DNA of 64,000 bases from Saussurea involucrata. Taxonomy: Eukaryota; Streptophyta; Magnoliopsida; Asterales; Asteraceae. The DNA lies in assembly GCA_033807775.1 (NCBI GenBank), contig CM066320.1:180206784-180270783 (forward strand), given 5' to 3'. How positions within the stretch are numbered: position 1 is the stretch's first letter; each line of letters opens with the position of its first letter. The notes below the pieces were generated by a model. The model saw only the letters and a program-made list of their open reading frames with translations, was not told the origin of the DNA and did no database searches. This document shows, piece by piece, positions 11,323 through 22,543 of this stretch. A program made the position numbers and the translations under genes.

Positions 11323-12824
11323 AGAGTGAGTTCAAATGAAAACTCATTTTTCATTGTGCACGCGAGGACCAATTTTAGCCATTGATCAAAATATAGAAAA
11401 CTAATCAATGGTTAAAACATAATAAGATTAATTGAGAAGTGATTAGGGGCACATTTGGAAATTTGAATAGCACCTACCTTATTTGACCTTTTATTTTCTT
11501 TTTTTAATTAAAAAACTTTTACCTTCTTAAATTTTAAAATAAGTTATCTTAAAAATTACTAATATTTTAATCAAACAAATTACATAAAAAAAACGAGAAT
11601 TTCGTGCTCTTCGATATGTCATCCATCTTAATATAGTTTTTTTTGTAGTTTTAATCATTTTTTACGTGAAATGCTATATATGTGTTATATTCGTTATGAA
11701 TATGTATGTACTTCCCCGGGTGTCCACATTTAGTATGAATAACAAAGGTGAACGTTCATTCACTATTCATGTTGAATAATACAATATCCAGGATGAATAA
11801 TACAACATTCAGAATGAATAATACACAAATTCATGATTCATGTATTATTCATCATGAATTGTGTATTGTTCACCCTGAATGCTGTATTATTCATCTTGAA
11901 TGATACATTATTCAGGGTGAATAATATATGAATGACCCGTGAAGGGGTGGACACATGGCGCACTCTCTTTTGTTCCCCGATTCACATTGGAAACTTGATT
12001 TTATTCGTTATGAATATGTATGCACATTCCCATGTGTCCACATTCAGTATGAATATCAAAGGTAAACGTTCATTCACTATTCAGGATGAATAATATAGTA
12101 TTCATGATGAATTATACAACATTCAAGATGAATAATACACGAATTCATGAATCGTTTACTATTCACCCTGAATGTTGTATTATTCATCCTGAATGATACA
12201 TTATTCATGATAAATAATACATGAATGACTCGTGAAAGTGTGGAGACGTAGCGTGCTCTTTTTTTCCCCGGTTCACACCCGAAACTCGATAGGTTTTCGA
12301 TTCGTCTCGATGTGTGTTGGGTTACGATGATGAAGAACGTGATGCCTTACGACATTGAAGAAAAGTGGTGAAAAAGTGATGTCGAGTTACGGACTTACGA
12401 TGTCGAGGTGTTGTACACACTTAAACGTACACGAATATTCATAATGAATATAACACATGTATAACATTTCACGTAGAAAACGGTTAAAACAACAAAAAAA
12501 ACTATACCGAGATGGATGTCATATCGAAGAACACGAAATTCTTGTTTTTTTGATGTAATTTGTTTGATTAAAATATTAGTAATTTTTAAGATAATTTATT
12601 TTATGTTTTAAGGGGGTAAAAGTTTGTAATTAAAAAAGAAAATAAAAAAGTCAAATATGGTAGGCGTGTGTTTATATTATCTTCCATTTTTACCCCTAAT
12701 CACCTTTAATAATTTTAATTAAAAACTTTATTTAATATGAGTTGTTGGATCAAAAGAGATGAAGTGGTCGAGATTCGTCATCACGTGCACAATGAAAATT
12801 GAGTTTTCATTTGAACTTTCCTCT
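11323..12824. mobile_element. MULE-type foldback element with 9 bp target duplication
   Basis: The ends AGAGTGAGTTCAAATG and, inverted, AGAGGAAAGTTCAAATG start long inverted repeats of about 400 bp. They are flanked by a perfect 9 bp duplication AGTTATATA (11314-11322 and 12825-12833). Long inverted repeats with a 9 bp duplication point to the Mutator-like superfamily. There is no transposase frame, so the 1502 bp element is non-autonomous. The space between the arms is filled by two tandem copies of a 314 bp unit. Confidence 0.85.
11691..12300. repeat. Two 314 bp tandem units rich in ATTCAT palindromes
   Basis: Unit 1 starts at 11691 and unit 2 at 12005, both with TCGTTATGAATATGTATG. Inside each unit GAATAATAC/CAGGATGAATAATAC words run one way, then their reverse complements run back, so each unit can fold on itself. 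The units sit in the centre of the MULE-like foldback element. Confidence 0.8.
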
Positions 12825-12934
12825 AGTTATATATATATGTATATGTTTTCATACAATCCTAGACCCTATTCCATATAAAATAATTAGATTTGTTTGTGCA
12901 ACGATCCATCTCATATATATAGAACAATAGATTG

Positions 12935-14638
12935 TGTAACACCCCAATCTTTGGAAGATATCGGTCTTTTAAGATAAATATGAAAAATAGAATTTTGGAT
13001 TGAATCCTAGATTTTATGGTCTTGTTGGATGGAGAATCCAAATACGAATCCAACGGTCCTTTTTGGAGCAAAAACGGAGCTAAAACGAAGAAGTTACGGC
13101 CAAAACGGTGTTCGGTACCTCACCTGCGACTATGACACGTGTCATTGTCGTTGGTCAATGTAGCGCCAGGGAACAGAAGGTGGTACCAACCCCGCGACTG
13201 TGACACGCGACTATGCGAAAGGCATAGTCGCCGGGCATTGTCGCACGGGGGCACCTGACCCATAAAATCGGGATTTTTCACCCCTTTTCCTCATTTCACT
13301 TCACCCACTTCGTTTTTCTCTCCCAAGAACCGAAACCTTTCACCCCCAATGTCGATTTTGAGCCTTTTAGACCCCAAGAATCAAGTTTTCAAGTGTTCCT
13401 TCTTCATCCATCATGGTTTTGGAAGCTAAAGCAAGAATCCTTTCATTTCATCTTCCTCATCAAAGTTTTCTAGGGTTTCATCCAACCTTTTTTCTTCACT
13501 TTGAAGATTGGGAGTTTGTGGTTCATTTTGATGATTCTAGTGGTATTTTGGTTGGTGGATTCAAGTTATGGTTAAGGTAATCTTTTCTTCTATTCATCTA
13601 TGGAAATTAGGGTTTTGGTATAAGTTGAGATCTTGATGTAAAAGTGTGTGGGGAATGATTCTTTATAGTTGGAAACTAATGGATCTAGGTTTTTGGAAGA
13701 TTTGGCTTGAGGATTCAAGTTTCTTCAAAGGTGGGTTCAAGTTGATTTGTGAAAACGTTGTACATGCCAAAAATGTTTATTTTAAAGTGTGTATGCGTTT
13801 TACATGAAATTATCAATTGTTAAGTTATTTGGTGGTTTTTGATTATTTGAAGTGTTTAATTTTATAAATCTTGCAAATCACCCACATTTGGGATTTTTAG
13901 GTAATTTGATAAATGAATCATAAATGAAAGTGTCTTAATGATTTATGGTACAAATGAAGTCTATTCCATGGTATATGCATATTTGGCGTATTTGATTTTA
14001 TAACCGTTTGGAAAATACACATTATCGTGTCATGAGGCTTTTGGAAATATAAGTGTAAGATTTCACTTGGAAAATGGTTTGTCTCAACAATGATGAGTTT
14101 TGGGGTAATCATGTCTTTGAGGTATATGTTTGCATAAACACCGATCAATTGCGTTTTATTGTTTTAATGACCTTTATTGTATGATCAAATGGTTTGTTGA
14201 GCTAGTTGGCTCGTGTTCGATTTAAAAGAGTTTTGGGGACTTTAGTCCGAGTTATTTTACTCTATGTTGGGCCTTTGTAGTTTCATATTTTAAGAGTGTT
14301 GGACATTCTTTTAAATTACATTCGTTCGAGGCATATTTAATCATTAAATTACATATTTTATGAATGTTGGACATTCTTTGGAGTCAAGTAGTTTAGACTG
14401 TGTTGCATTGGATCCATAGACACGTAAGTCAGTCTTTTGGTGATGGTCGATTGGGTATTTCGGGGTTGGACCTCGGGACCCATGTTTATGACCTTAATCT
14501 TTTCAAGTAGGCACTAGGAGGGTTGAGTCCGGATGTGCTACCTTAGAGGTAGGCACTAGGACCTTCGCCGCTTTGAAGGAGATGTCTTGGAGGTAATCCT
14601 AAGCGTGCCGAGCCTTGTGGTGGAATCTTGGGGATAGA
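12935..14638 (+). mobile_element. Partial gypsy LTR (G), cut by element B
   Basis: The sequence starts TGTAACACCCC, the classic start of Tekay-type Ty3/gypsy LTRs. It runs without coding capacity until element B begins at 14639. No matching second LTR, PBS or internal region is present in the window. It could be a solo or truncated LTR whose remainder lies elsewhere, or whose end was lost when B inserted. Confidence 0.5.
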
Positions 14639-16472
14639 TGTAACACCCGTGTCCTCGGGATAACCCTTTCCTTTTGTATTTCGTTTTATAGTTGCATAAT
14701 TAATCGTATGGAGTCTTTAGCGTTGAGACTTGTAGAGGCTTTATGTGTATTACGTGTGCCTTTATGTGGTATTTATATGCTATTTGATATCTTAGAATTT
14801 ACTTAGAAACATGCTAGGTTCCCATACTTGAAAAATGGAAGTTTTGGGATTTTGACCTGGGTTCGGACGTCCGCATGGACGCGGAAGTCTGCAGATCATC
14901 CGCGGAAGCAACAGAGAGTTTTGGGAGTCTGGACATTTTTTGAGTCCGGACGTCCGCATGATGCACAAGATGTCTGACGAAAATTTTACTTTTCTCCCAA
15001 CTTTTCCATATCTCTCTCATACTTTACCAAATCACTCAAAAGACGATTTCTCTCCCCATTGAAGGCGATTTTGGCCCTAACTCTCCCAAAACCCTCCATT
15101 TTCTCTCCCCACATTAATTCCTTGCAAGATTGTTGGTTGAGAGCCATTAAAGACTCAACGTAGACCTCCATTAAAGCACCAAGTGAAGGGTAGACCAAGT
15201 CTCAAGCTCCACCTCCTTCTCCAAGGCTAGGGTTTCTCTATTTTCTAGGGTTTTCCCTCAAAACTTAAATTGTGAGTGTTCTACCCTACCAAACTCACTT
15301 ATGTTTAATCAATTAATATTTTAACTGTATTTATTTATGTGTATTTACTAAACTTCCTTGATTTTGTGAGTAATGACCTAACTTTCCATTTATGGAAGGT
15401 TTAGGGCTTGAACTTGTCAAAGATGATGACAATGGATGAATCTTCACTTTGTGATTATGAGGATATGTTTCTTGAATACTATTAACATGTTCTATGGTTT
15501 ATAAAATTAGTGGGATCGGGTCAAAATTAGGGTTTTGATGTAAATGGTAAATTTGGAAGAGATGATGCTTGTTAATGTCTTTATTTGTTAGTAACTCCTC
15601 ATATTGATTGATTAGTGAATATGGAGTCATGTAAATTGTGAAACTTTGTGATTGGGTCAAACTATGTGTACTTCCCTAATGGATGGTTAATGAATATGAT
15701 GGATTCTTTACTCTTGAGGAAAGATGGGCTAAAGATCTAGTTTGGATTGATGTTGCTGACTAAAGATCCGGTTAGGATTGATGTCATGTAGACTAAAGAT
15801 CCAGTTTGGATTGATGTCGTTTAGACTAAAGATCCGATTTGGATTGATGTCTTCGTGGACTAGAGATCCAGTGTGGATTGATGTCACTCGACTAAAGACC
15901 TAGTTTGGGTTGACGTCTTTGAGGGCTAGAGACCCGGTTCGGGGTTGATGCCTTAACGGACTAAAGACACGGTTTGGGTTGATGTCGAATGGGACTATAG
16001 ACCTAGTGTGGGTTGATGTCTTGCATAAATACGATGATGAAATGAACGACGAATCGGTATTGGATGAAATGACTTTTATTTAATGCGTATTCTATTCTTA
16101 TTATACAAATGCTATTCTTGCTAGGCTTTAGGCTAACACTTCTTCTTATTGCATGTTGTGTTTAGCAGGCCTTCCTAGCGGTGGGACTTCCCGGGGTTGA
16201 GAGAAGTGTGATGAAAGGAGATAGCATTTTTGGGAATAGATGAGATAGCGGCATTTGACGGTCTTAGCCGAGCGCTTTGTAAATGAGATAGTGACACCCG
16301 ATGTTAATCTAAACAGTCTTAAGTTAGATTAGTAGGTTGTCGTTGATGTATCTCTTTATTTTTGGTTGTAAACGCTTTTCCGCCAAACTCATGATCGACT
16401 ATTGATCTTTATTTAATAGTTTATTTCGCATGAAAATTTGGCTTAAATTTACCCCGTTTTTAGGGTGTTACA
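14639..16472 (+). repeat. 5' LTR of element B
   Basis: 1834 bp, from TGTAACACCC to GGGTGTTACA, with the PBS directly after it. It matches 21476-22474 closely over the shared first kilobase. Only this copy carries the full U3-R-U5. It contains a tandem repeat block at 15726-16023. Confidence 0.92.
15726..16023 (+). repeat. Tandem repeat of about 34 bp in LTR of B
   Basis: Nine diverged copies follow the pattern GACTAAAGATCC-GTTTGG-TTGATGTC, with a short variable linker between units. The divergence among copies indicates that the array is old. Because the 3' LTR is truncated before this point, copy number cannot be compared between the two LTRs. Confidence 0.85.
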
Positions 16473-16475
16473 AGT

Positions 16476-16487
16476 TGGTATCAGAGC
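16476..16487 (+). other. Primer binding site of B (tRNA-iMet type)
   Basis: TGGTATCAGAGC, complementary to the 3' end of initiator methionine tRNA, lies three bases after the LTR end. This is the usual primer site of Tekay elements. Confidence 0.9.
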
Positions 16488-16823
16488 AATGGTTTAAGCG
16501 AACTAGGTATTGACGTGAGATGCCTAGACTTAAACTAGATCGATTTAAGCGGAGAACGGTGACATGGGTAGAACTTTTAAGATAAGACGAACTTAGAGTT
16601 GATGGTGTTGCACTAGTCGAAAAATTGTGACTGTGGTAACGAGGATCCTTATGTGTAACATGTTGATAATGTCAATTAGCTATTGCTATTATGAATTTGT
16701 TGTTACGTGAGCATTCTTAGATTGTTATAATTATGATGATTGATGAGAGTGTTGGTACGATCATTTATATGAATCTTCTACCATGTTACTTACCTCCATT
16801 TTCAAATATGTGGCAGACGAGCT

Positions 16824-18485
16824 ATGGTTAACACTCGTAGCAGGCCGAATGGCTTTGATGCTACGGTATCCACGGCCGACCAGCCGAGAGTAACGGCGAC
16901 AGAGGGACCCCTACTTAACACTAACTTGTTGGGTGGCGGGCCGGAGCATGTGCCCCGACGAAACTTGGAAACGTCTGACCCTGTCTTAGAGGAGGCAACG
17001 GCCGAGACCAGAATGATGGACCGAATGATGGCGGCCATGAACCGAGCCATGACACAACAACAGGAATAGTTTCTGAAACTATTGGAAGACCGGGACACCA
17101 ATAACCGTAGGCATGAGACGGTTGCCGAGAATGTAATAGTGGCTGGATCCGGGGGTACCGGAAATGAGATCCCTACTGATGGCTTGGGCACCAGTGACCC
17201 GAGACAAGAAAGAAAGGTGTGTTCTTTCAAGACCTTCCTTAGCTGCCGACCGCCTGAATTCAAGGGCACCGATGATCCGGTTGTATGCATGAACTGGATA
17301 AGAGAAATGGAACAAGCTTTCCATACTAGTGAGTGCGGGGAAAATCAAAAGGCGAAATTTGGTTCACAAATGTTGAGAAGGGCGGCCCTCACTTGGTGGA
17401 ATATTTATTCTACTTCTCTAGAAGCGTCTGTGTTGGCCAAACTGAGCTAGCCAATGTTCAAAAAGAAGGTGCTAGAGGAGTATTGCAGTGAAAGAGCAAT
17501 GGACCGAATTGAGGAAAGTTTTCGGAATTTGAGGAAGGGTAACTTGTCGGTGAAAGAGTACAACCGGCAGTTCATGGACAAACTGGGGTTGGTGGGACAT
17601 CTGGTCCCGAATGAAAAAGAGAAGATCAAGGCTTACATCAAGGGCCTCCCGTCGGACATGATGACGATGGTCCAAGTGTCGAAAGCCTCCACCCTTCGTG
17701 AGGCAATTGAGGAAGCGCAGCTAGTGGAAGACGCTTACAACCGAGATAAGGAAGAGAGTAATCGGGTACCCGAAAAGAGGAAATGGAAAGGGAGTTCTGT
17801 GCCTTCCAAGAAACCGAGATCGTTTAGTAACAACTACCGAGGGACCGAACCTAAGCGCGAAGCTAGGTGGTGTCTCAAGTGTCGAAGTAAACATCTTGGT
17901 CTGTGCAAGCCAAACGAGGTGACTTGTTACAAGTGTGGAAAGCCGGGGCATGTCCGCAATGATTGTCCAGCTAAAGGAATCATTTGTTTCGAATGCAAGG
18001 AACCGGGCCATATTAAAAGCGAGTGCCCGAAGGCAAAGACTGGGGGTAGCGGGGGAAATAGGGTGGACCCTCCGAGAGCGGCAGGACGAGCATTCCAGAT
18101 GACGGGTGATGAGGCGAAGGCCTCAACAGATGTAGTATCGGGTACGTTTCTCCTGAACTCCGTGCCTACGCGTGTGTTGTTTGATTCGGGTGCCAGTTTT
18201 TCGTTTGTGTCGATTTCCTTTTGCCAAAAGTTGTCTATGCCCACTAGTAGTTTAGAGGATGCTATAGTGGTAGAGATAGAGGACGGTGGTCAGATTGTGG
18301 TTCGTGATGTACTGAAAGGTTGTGTGTTGGAAATCGAGGGGATGAAATTTCCGATAGAGTTGATGCCCATGGTCATAGGTGGGTTCGATGTAGTGGTTGG
18401 AATGGATTGGCTAGCGGCCAATCGTGCAGAAATCTTGTGCGCCAAGAAACTAATCCGCATCCCTACCGTGAGCGGTGGGTGGTGA
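16824..18485 (+). pseudogene. Gag-protease of B, two premature TAG stops
   Basis: One reading frame runs from ATG at 16824 (MVNTRS, a common Tekay gag start) to 18485. It is interrupted only by TAG at 17067-17069 and TAG at 17448-17450. The rest includes the capsid region (FKGTDDPVVCMNWIREME), two CCHC knuckles (CYKCGKPGHVRNDC and CFECKEPGHIKSEC, about 17930-18030) and a retropepsin with DSGA near 18185. By comparison with D, the two stops replace a probable Gln and a Trp, as C-to-T or G-to-A changes would. A frameshift near 18470 separates this frame from pol. Confidence 0.9.
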
Positions 18486-21411
18486 CCGTGTATGGCGAAA
18501 AGAGGAAAGGAGAAGTGGCAATCATCTTCATGCTTAAGGCCCACAAATGCCTAACCACGGGGTGTGCTTCCTACTTAGCGTATGTGATAGACGCTAAAAT
18601 CGAGAAGAAGAAACTAGAGGACGTGCGAGTGGTTTGTGAGTTCCCCGATGTGTTCCCGGAGGACTTGCCCGGATTGCCACCCGATCGCCAGGTGGAATTC
18701 AAGATAGAATTGGTTCCGGGCGCGGCACCAATTTCCAAATCCCTTACCGCTTAGCCTCATCCGAGATGCAAGAAATGATGGCGCAACTCCAAGAGCTTGT
18801 AGAGAAGGGGTTTATGAGACCGAGTTCGTCACATTGGGGAGTGTCGGTCTTATTTGTGAAAAAGAAAGACGACACAATGAGGATGTGTATCGATTACCGG
18901 GAGTTAAACAAGGTGACCGTGAAGAACAAATATCCACTCCCTTGAATAGACGATTTGTTCGACCAACTTCAAGGAGCGCGTTGTTTCTCGAAGATCGATC
19001 TACGTTCGGGTTATCATCAAGTCAAGGTGAAGGAAAGTGACGTTCCTAAGACGGCGTTTAAGACGCGATATGGGCATTACGAGTTCTTGGTGATGCCGTT
19101 CGGTTTGACAACGCACCGACGGTGTTAATGGATTTAATGAACCGAGTGTGTCGACCCTTCTTGGATAAGTCGGTAATCGTTTTCATAGACGACATCTTGG
19201 TGTATTCCAAGGGCGAGGCGGAACACGAGCGACACCTGCGGGAAGTGTTGGAGGTCTTGAGAAGAGAGAAATTATATGCAAAGTTCTCCAAGTGCGAGTT
19301 TTGGTTGGAGGAGGTTTCTTAGGACATGTGGTCACCCGAGACGGGGTGAAAGTGGACTCATCCAAAATAGAGGCTATGATGAGTTGGGAAGCTCCCAAAA
19401 GCCCATCGGAAATCCGGAGTTTCTTGGGTTTGGCGGGCTACTACCGAAGGTTCATTCAAGACTTTTCCAAGGTTGCTTCCTCACCGACGACATTGACCCG
19501 GAAAGACGTGAAGTTCGTTTGGACCGAGAAACAAGAGAGAGCATTCCATACGTTACAAAGGAAACTGTGAGGTTCCAATCTTATCGCTACCCGAGGGATC
19601 GGAAGACTTCGTGGTTTATAGTGATGCTTCAAAGTCGGGCTTGGGATGCGTTCTAATGCAAAGAGGAAAGGTCATCGCCTACGCGTCAAGGCAACTTAAG
19701 GTGCATGAAAAGAACTACCCCACTCATGACTTGGAATTGGCGGCGGTAGTATTCGCGTTAAAATTATGGCGACATTATCTGTACGGGACGAAATGTACGT
19801 TGTACACGGATCATAAGAGCTTGAAGTACGTTTTCGATCAAAATGAGCTAAATATGAGACAAAGAAGGTGGCTAGAATTACTCAAGGATTACGATTGCGA
19901 ATTGCTCTACCATCCGGGTAAAGCAAATGTTGTGGCCGACGCCCTAAGTCGGAAAGAGTATAGTGGGAGCCTTCGTGCCAACCTTTCATGAATTGAGCTA
20001 GTGTCGAGCTTGATCGAGCGAATTAAGACGGCGCAAACCGAAGCCCTTTTGAAAAAGAATCTCAAAGGGGAGGTGATGGTGAAACAAAGACAACTACTAA
20101 CGGAGGATAGCCGTGGAATGAAGTTATGCAATGGGTGAGTGTGGGTACCTAAGATTGGGGGAAACCGAGAATTACTCATGGATGAGGCTCACAAGTCCAA
20201 GTACTCCATACATCCGGGGAGTACTAAGATGTATAGAGACTTGAAGTTGCATTATTGGTGGCCGGCGATGAAAGTGGACGTGGCACATTATGTAGAACGT
20301 TGTGTGACTTGCTCTCTGGTGAAAGCCGAACATCAACGACCCTATGGCAGATTGCAACCGTTGGAGATACACGAGTGGAAATGGGAGAAGATCACGATGG
20401 ACTTCGTGACCAAATTGCCGAAGACCTTGAAAGGAAACGATACCATTTGGGTGAGCGTGGATCGCTTGACCAAGAGTGCACACTTCCTAGCAATGCGGGA
20501 GACATTTCCGATGGACAAGTTGGCCAAACTGTACATCGACGAAGTGGTTTCTAGACATGGAGTACCCGTGTCGATAGTCTCTGATCGTGATAGCCGGTTC
20601 ACTTCGAGATTTTGGCAAGCTTTACAAGAAGATTTGGGTACAAGAGTAAACTTGAGCACGGCGTATCATCCTCAAACGGACGGGCAGAGTGAAAGGACGA
20701 TTCAAACGTTAGAAGACATGCTTCGATCGTGTGTGATTGACTTTGGTGGAAATTGGGACACACATCTACCTTTGGTAGAACTCGCTTACAACAACAGTTA
20801 CCACTCTAGTCTGAAAGCGGCGCCATTTGAGGCATTGTATGGGAGGAAGTGCAGAACTCCCGTGTGCTGGCTAGAGGTGGGGGATAAACAATTTGTGGGA
20901 CCGGAAATTGTGTAAGAAACGGCCGATAAAGTCAAAATCATTCGGGAACGCTTGAGGGCGGCTCAAGGCCGACAGAAAAGTTATGCCAACAAGAAAAGAC
21001 GACCGGTGGAATTCCAAGTGGGAGACCGTGTAATGTTGAAAGTATCGCCTTGTAAGGGTTTAATCCGTTTTGGGAACCGTGGGAAGTTGAGTCCTCGTTT
21101 CCTAGGACCATTCACAATTTTGGAGCGTGTCGGGTTACAAGCCTATAAGTTGGAGTTGCCACCTGAGATGGATGAAATTCACCCTACATTCCATGTATGC
21201 TTTACGAAGGTTCCTAGCGGAAGAAGAGAGAGTGATATCGTTGTCGGAAATCCGAGTTGACGACAATCGTTGTGTGGAAGAGCCCGAAGCCATACTAGAA
21301 AGAGAGGTTAAGAGACTACGGCGTAAAGAGGTCACCATGGTCAAGGTTCAATGGAAACATCACCGAGGCGCCAATGTGACTTGGGAGTCGGAGGAAGATA
21401 TGAAGCGGTGA
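18486..21411 (+). pseudogene. Pol of B: RT, RNase H, integrase, chromodomain, broken
   Basis: Pieces in changing frames give the whole Tekay pol order. RT starts near 18600, with the FIDDILVYS active site near 19185. RNase H (VYSDAS) runs from 19611. Integrase has the HHCC zinc region at about 20200-20310 and the D-D-E core at about 20400-20700 (VSDRDSRF, QSERTIQ). A GPF-type module (about 21100) and a chromodomain ending near 21411 follow. Frameshifts occur near 18750, 19110, 19310, 19570 and 21190. A TGA near 18943 replaces an Arg codon (CGA to TGA). A TAA near 20913 ends the integrase frame. Not functional. Confidence 0.88.
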
Positions 21412-21463
21412 TACCCCCGTTTGTTTGCATGGTTAGGATTTCGAGGACGAAATCATTTCCAAG

Positions 21464-22474
21464 TTGGGGAGGATTGTAACACCCGTGTCCTCGGGAGAAC
21501 CCTTTCCTTTTGTATTCTGTTTTATAGTTGCATAATTAATCGTATGGAGTCTTTAGCGTTGAGACTTGTAGAGGCTTTATGTGTATTACGTGTGCCTTTA
21601 TGTGGTATTTATATGCTATTTGATATCTTAGAATTGACTTAGAAACATGCTAGGTTCCCATACTTGAAAAATGGAAGTTTTGAGATTTTGACCTGGGTTC
21701 GGCCGTCCGCATGGATGCGGAAGTCTACAGGTCATCCGCGGAAGCAACATAGAGTTTTGGGAGTCTGGACAGTTTTTGAGTTCGGACGTCCGCATGATGC
21801 ACATTGCGGACGTCCGCGAGATGCTTGACGAAAATTTTACTTTTCTCCCAACTTTTCCATCTCTCTCTCATACTTTACCAAATCACTCAAAAGATGACTT
21901 ATCTCCCCATTGAAGGCGATTTTGGCCCTAACTCTCCCAAAACCCTCCATTTTCTCTCCCCACATTAATTCCTTGCAAGATTGTTGGTTGAGAGCCATTA
22001 AAGACTCAACCTAGACCTCCATTAAAGCACCAAGTGAAGGGTAGACCAAGTCTCAAACTCCATCTCCCTCTCCAAGACTAGGGTTTCTCTATTTTCTAGG
22101 GTTTCCCTCAAAACCTAGATTGTGAGTGTTCTACCCTTCCAAACTTAGTTATGTTTAATCATTCAATGTTTTAACTGTATCTATTTATGTGTATTTACTA
22201 AACTTCCTTGATTTTGTGAGTAATGACCTAACTTTCCATTTATGGAAGGTTTAGGGTTTGAACTTGTCAAAGATGATGACAATGGATGAATCTTCACTTT
22301 GTGATTATGAGGATATGTTTCTTGAATACTATTAACATGTTCTATGGTTTATAAAATTAGTGGGATCGAGTCAAATTTAGGGTTTTGATGTAAATGGTAA
22401 ATTTGGAAGAGATGATGCTTGTTAATGTCTTTATATGTTAGTAACTCCTCATATTGATTGATTAGTGAATATTT
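21464..22474 (+). repeat. PPT and truncated 3' LTR of element B
   Basis: The purine tract GTTGGGGAGGAT (21464-21475) is followed by TGTAACACCC at 21476. The LTR then matches the 5' LTR as far as GATTAGTGAATAT at about 22474. The remaining 0.8 kb of the LTR is absent. The next 69 bp (22475-22543) match nothing else here and may be filler or a deletion scar before element C1. Confidence 0.88.
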
Positions 22475-22543
22475 TTAAAGATGGTTTTGTAGGAGAGGTT
22501 TTATCCTTTATTTGGTTATTTTGTCAAAGTTTTAAATAGTTGT

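Larger units (their letters stand above)
14639..22474 (+). mobile_element. Ty3/gypsy Tekay-type chromovirus, decayed (B)
   Basis: The order is LTR, iMet-type PBS, gag, protease, RT, RNase H, integrase, chromodomain, PPT, LTR, all in the plus direction. The LTR ends TGTAACACCC and GGGTGTTACA and the C-terminal chromodomain place it in the Tekay (Del) clade. Coding regions carry several stops and frameshifts. The 3' LTR matches the 5' LTR to 22474 and then stops abruptly. It is an old element that later received the Tat nest to its right. Confidence 0.9.
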
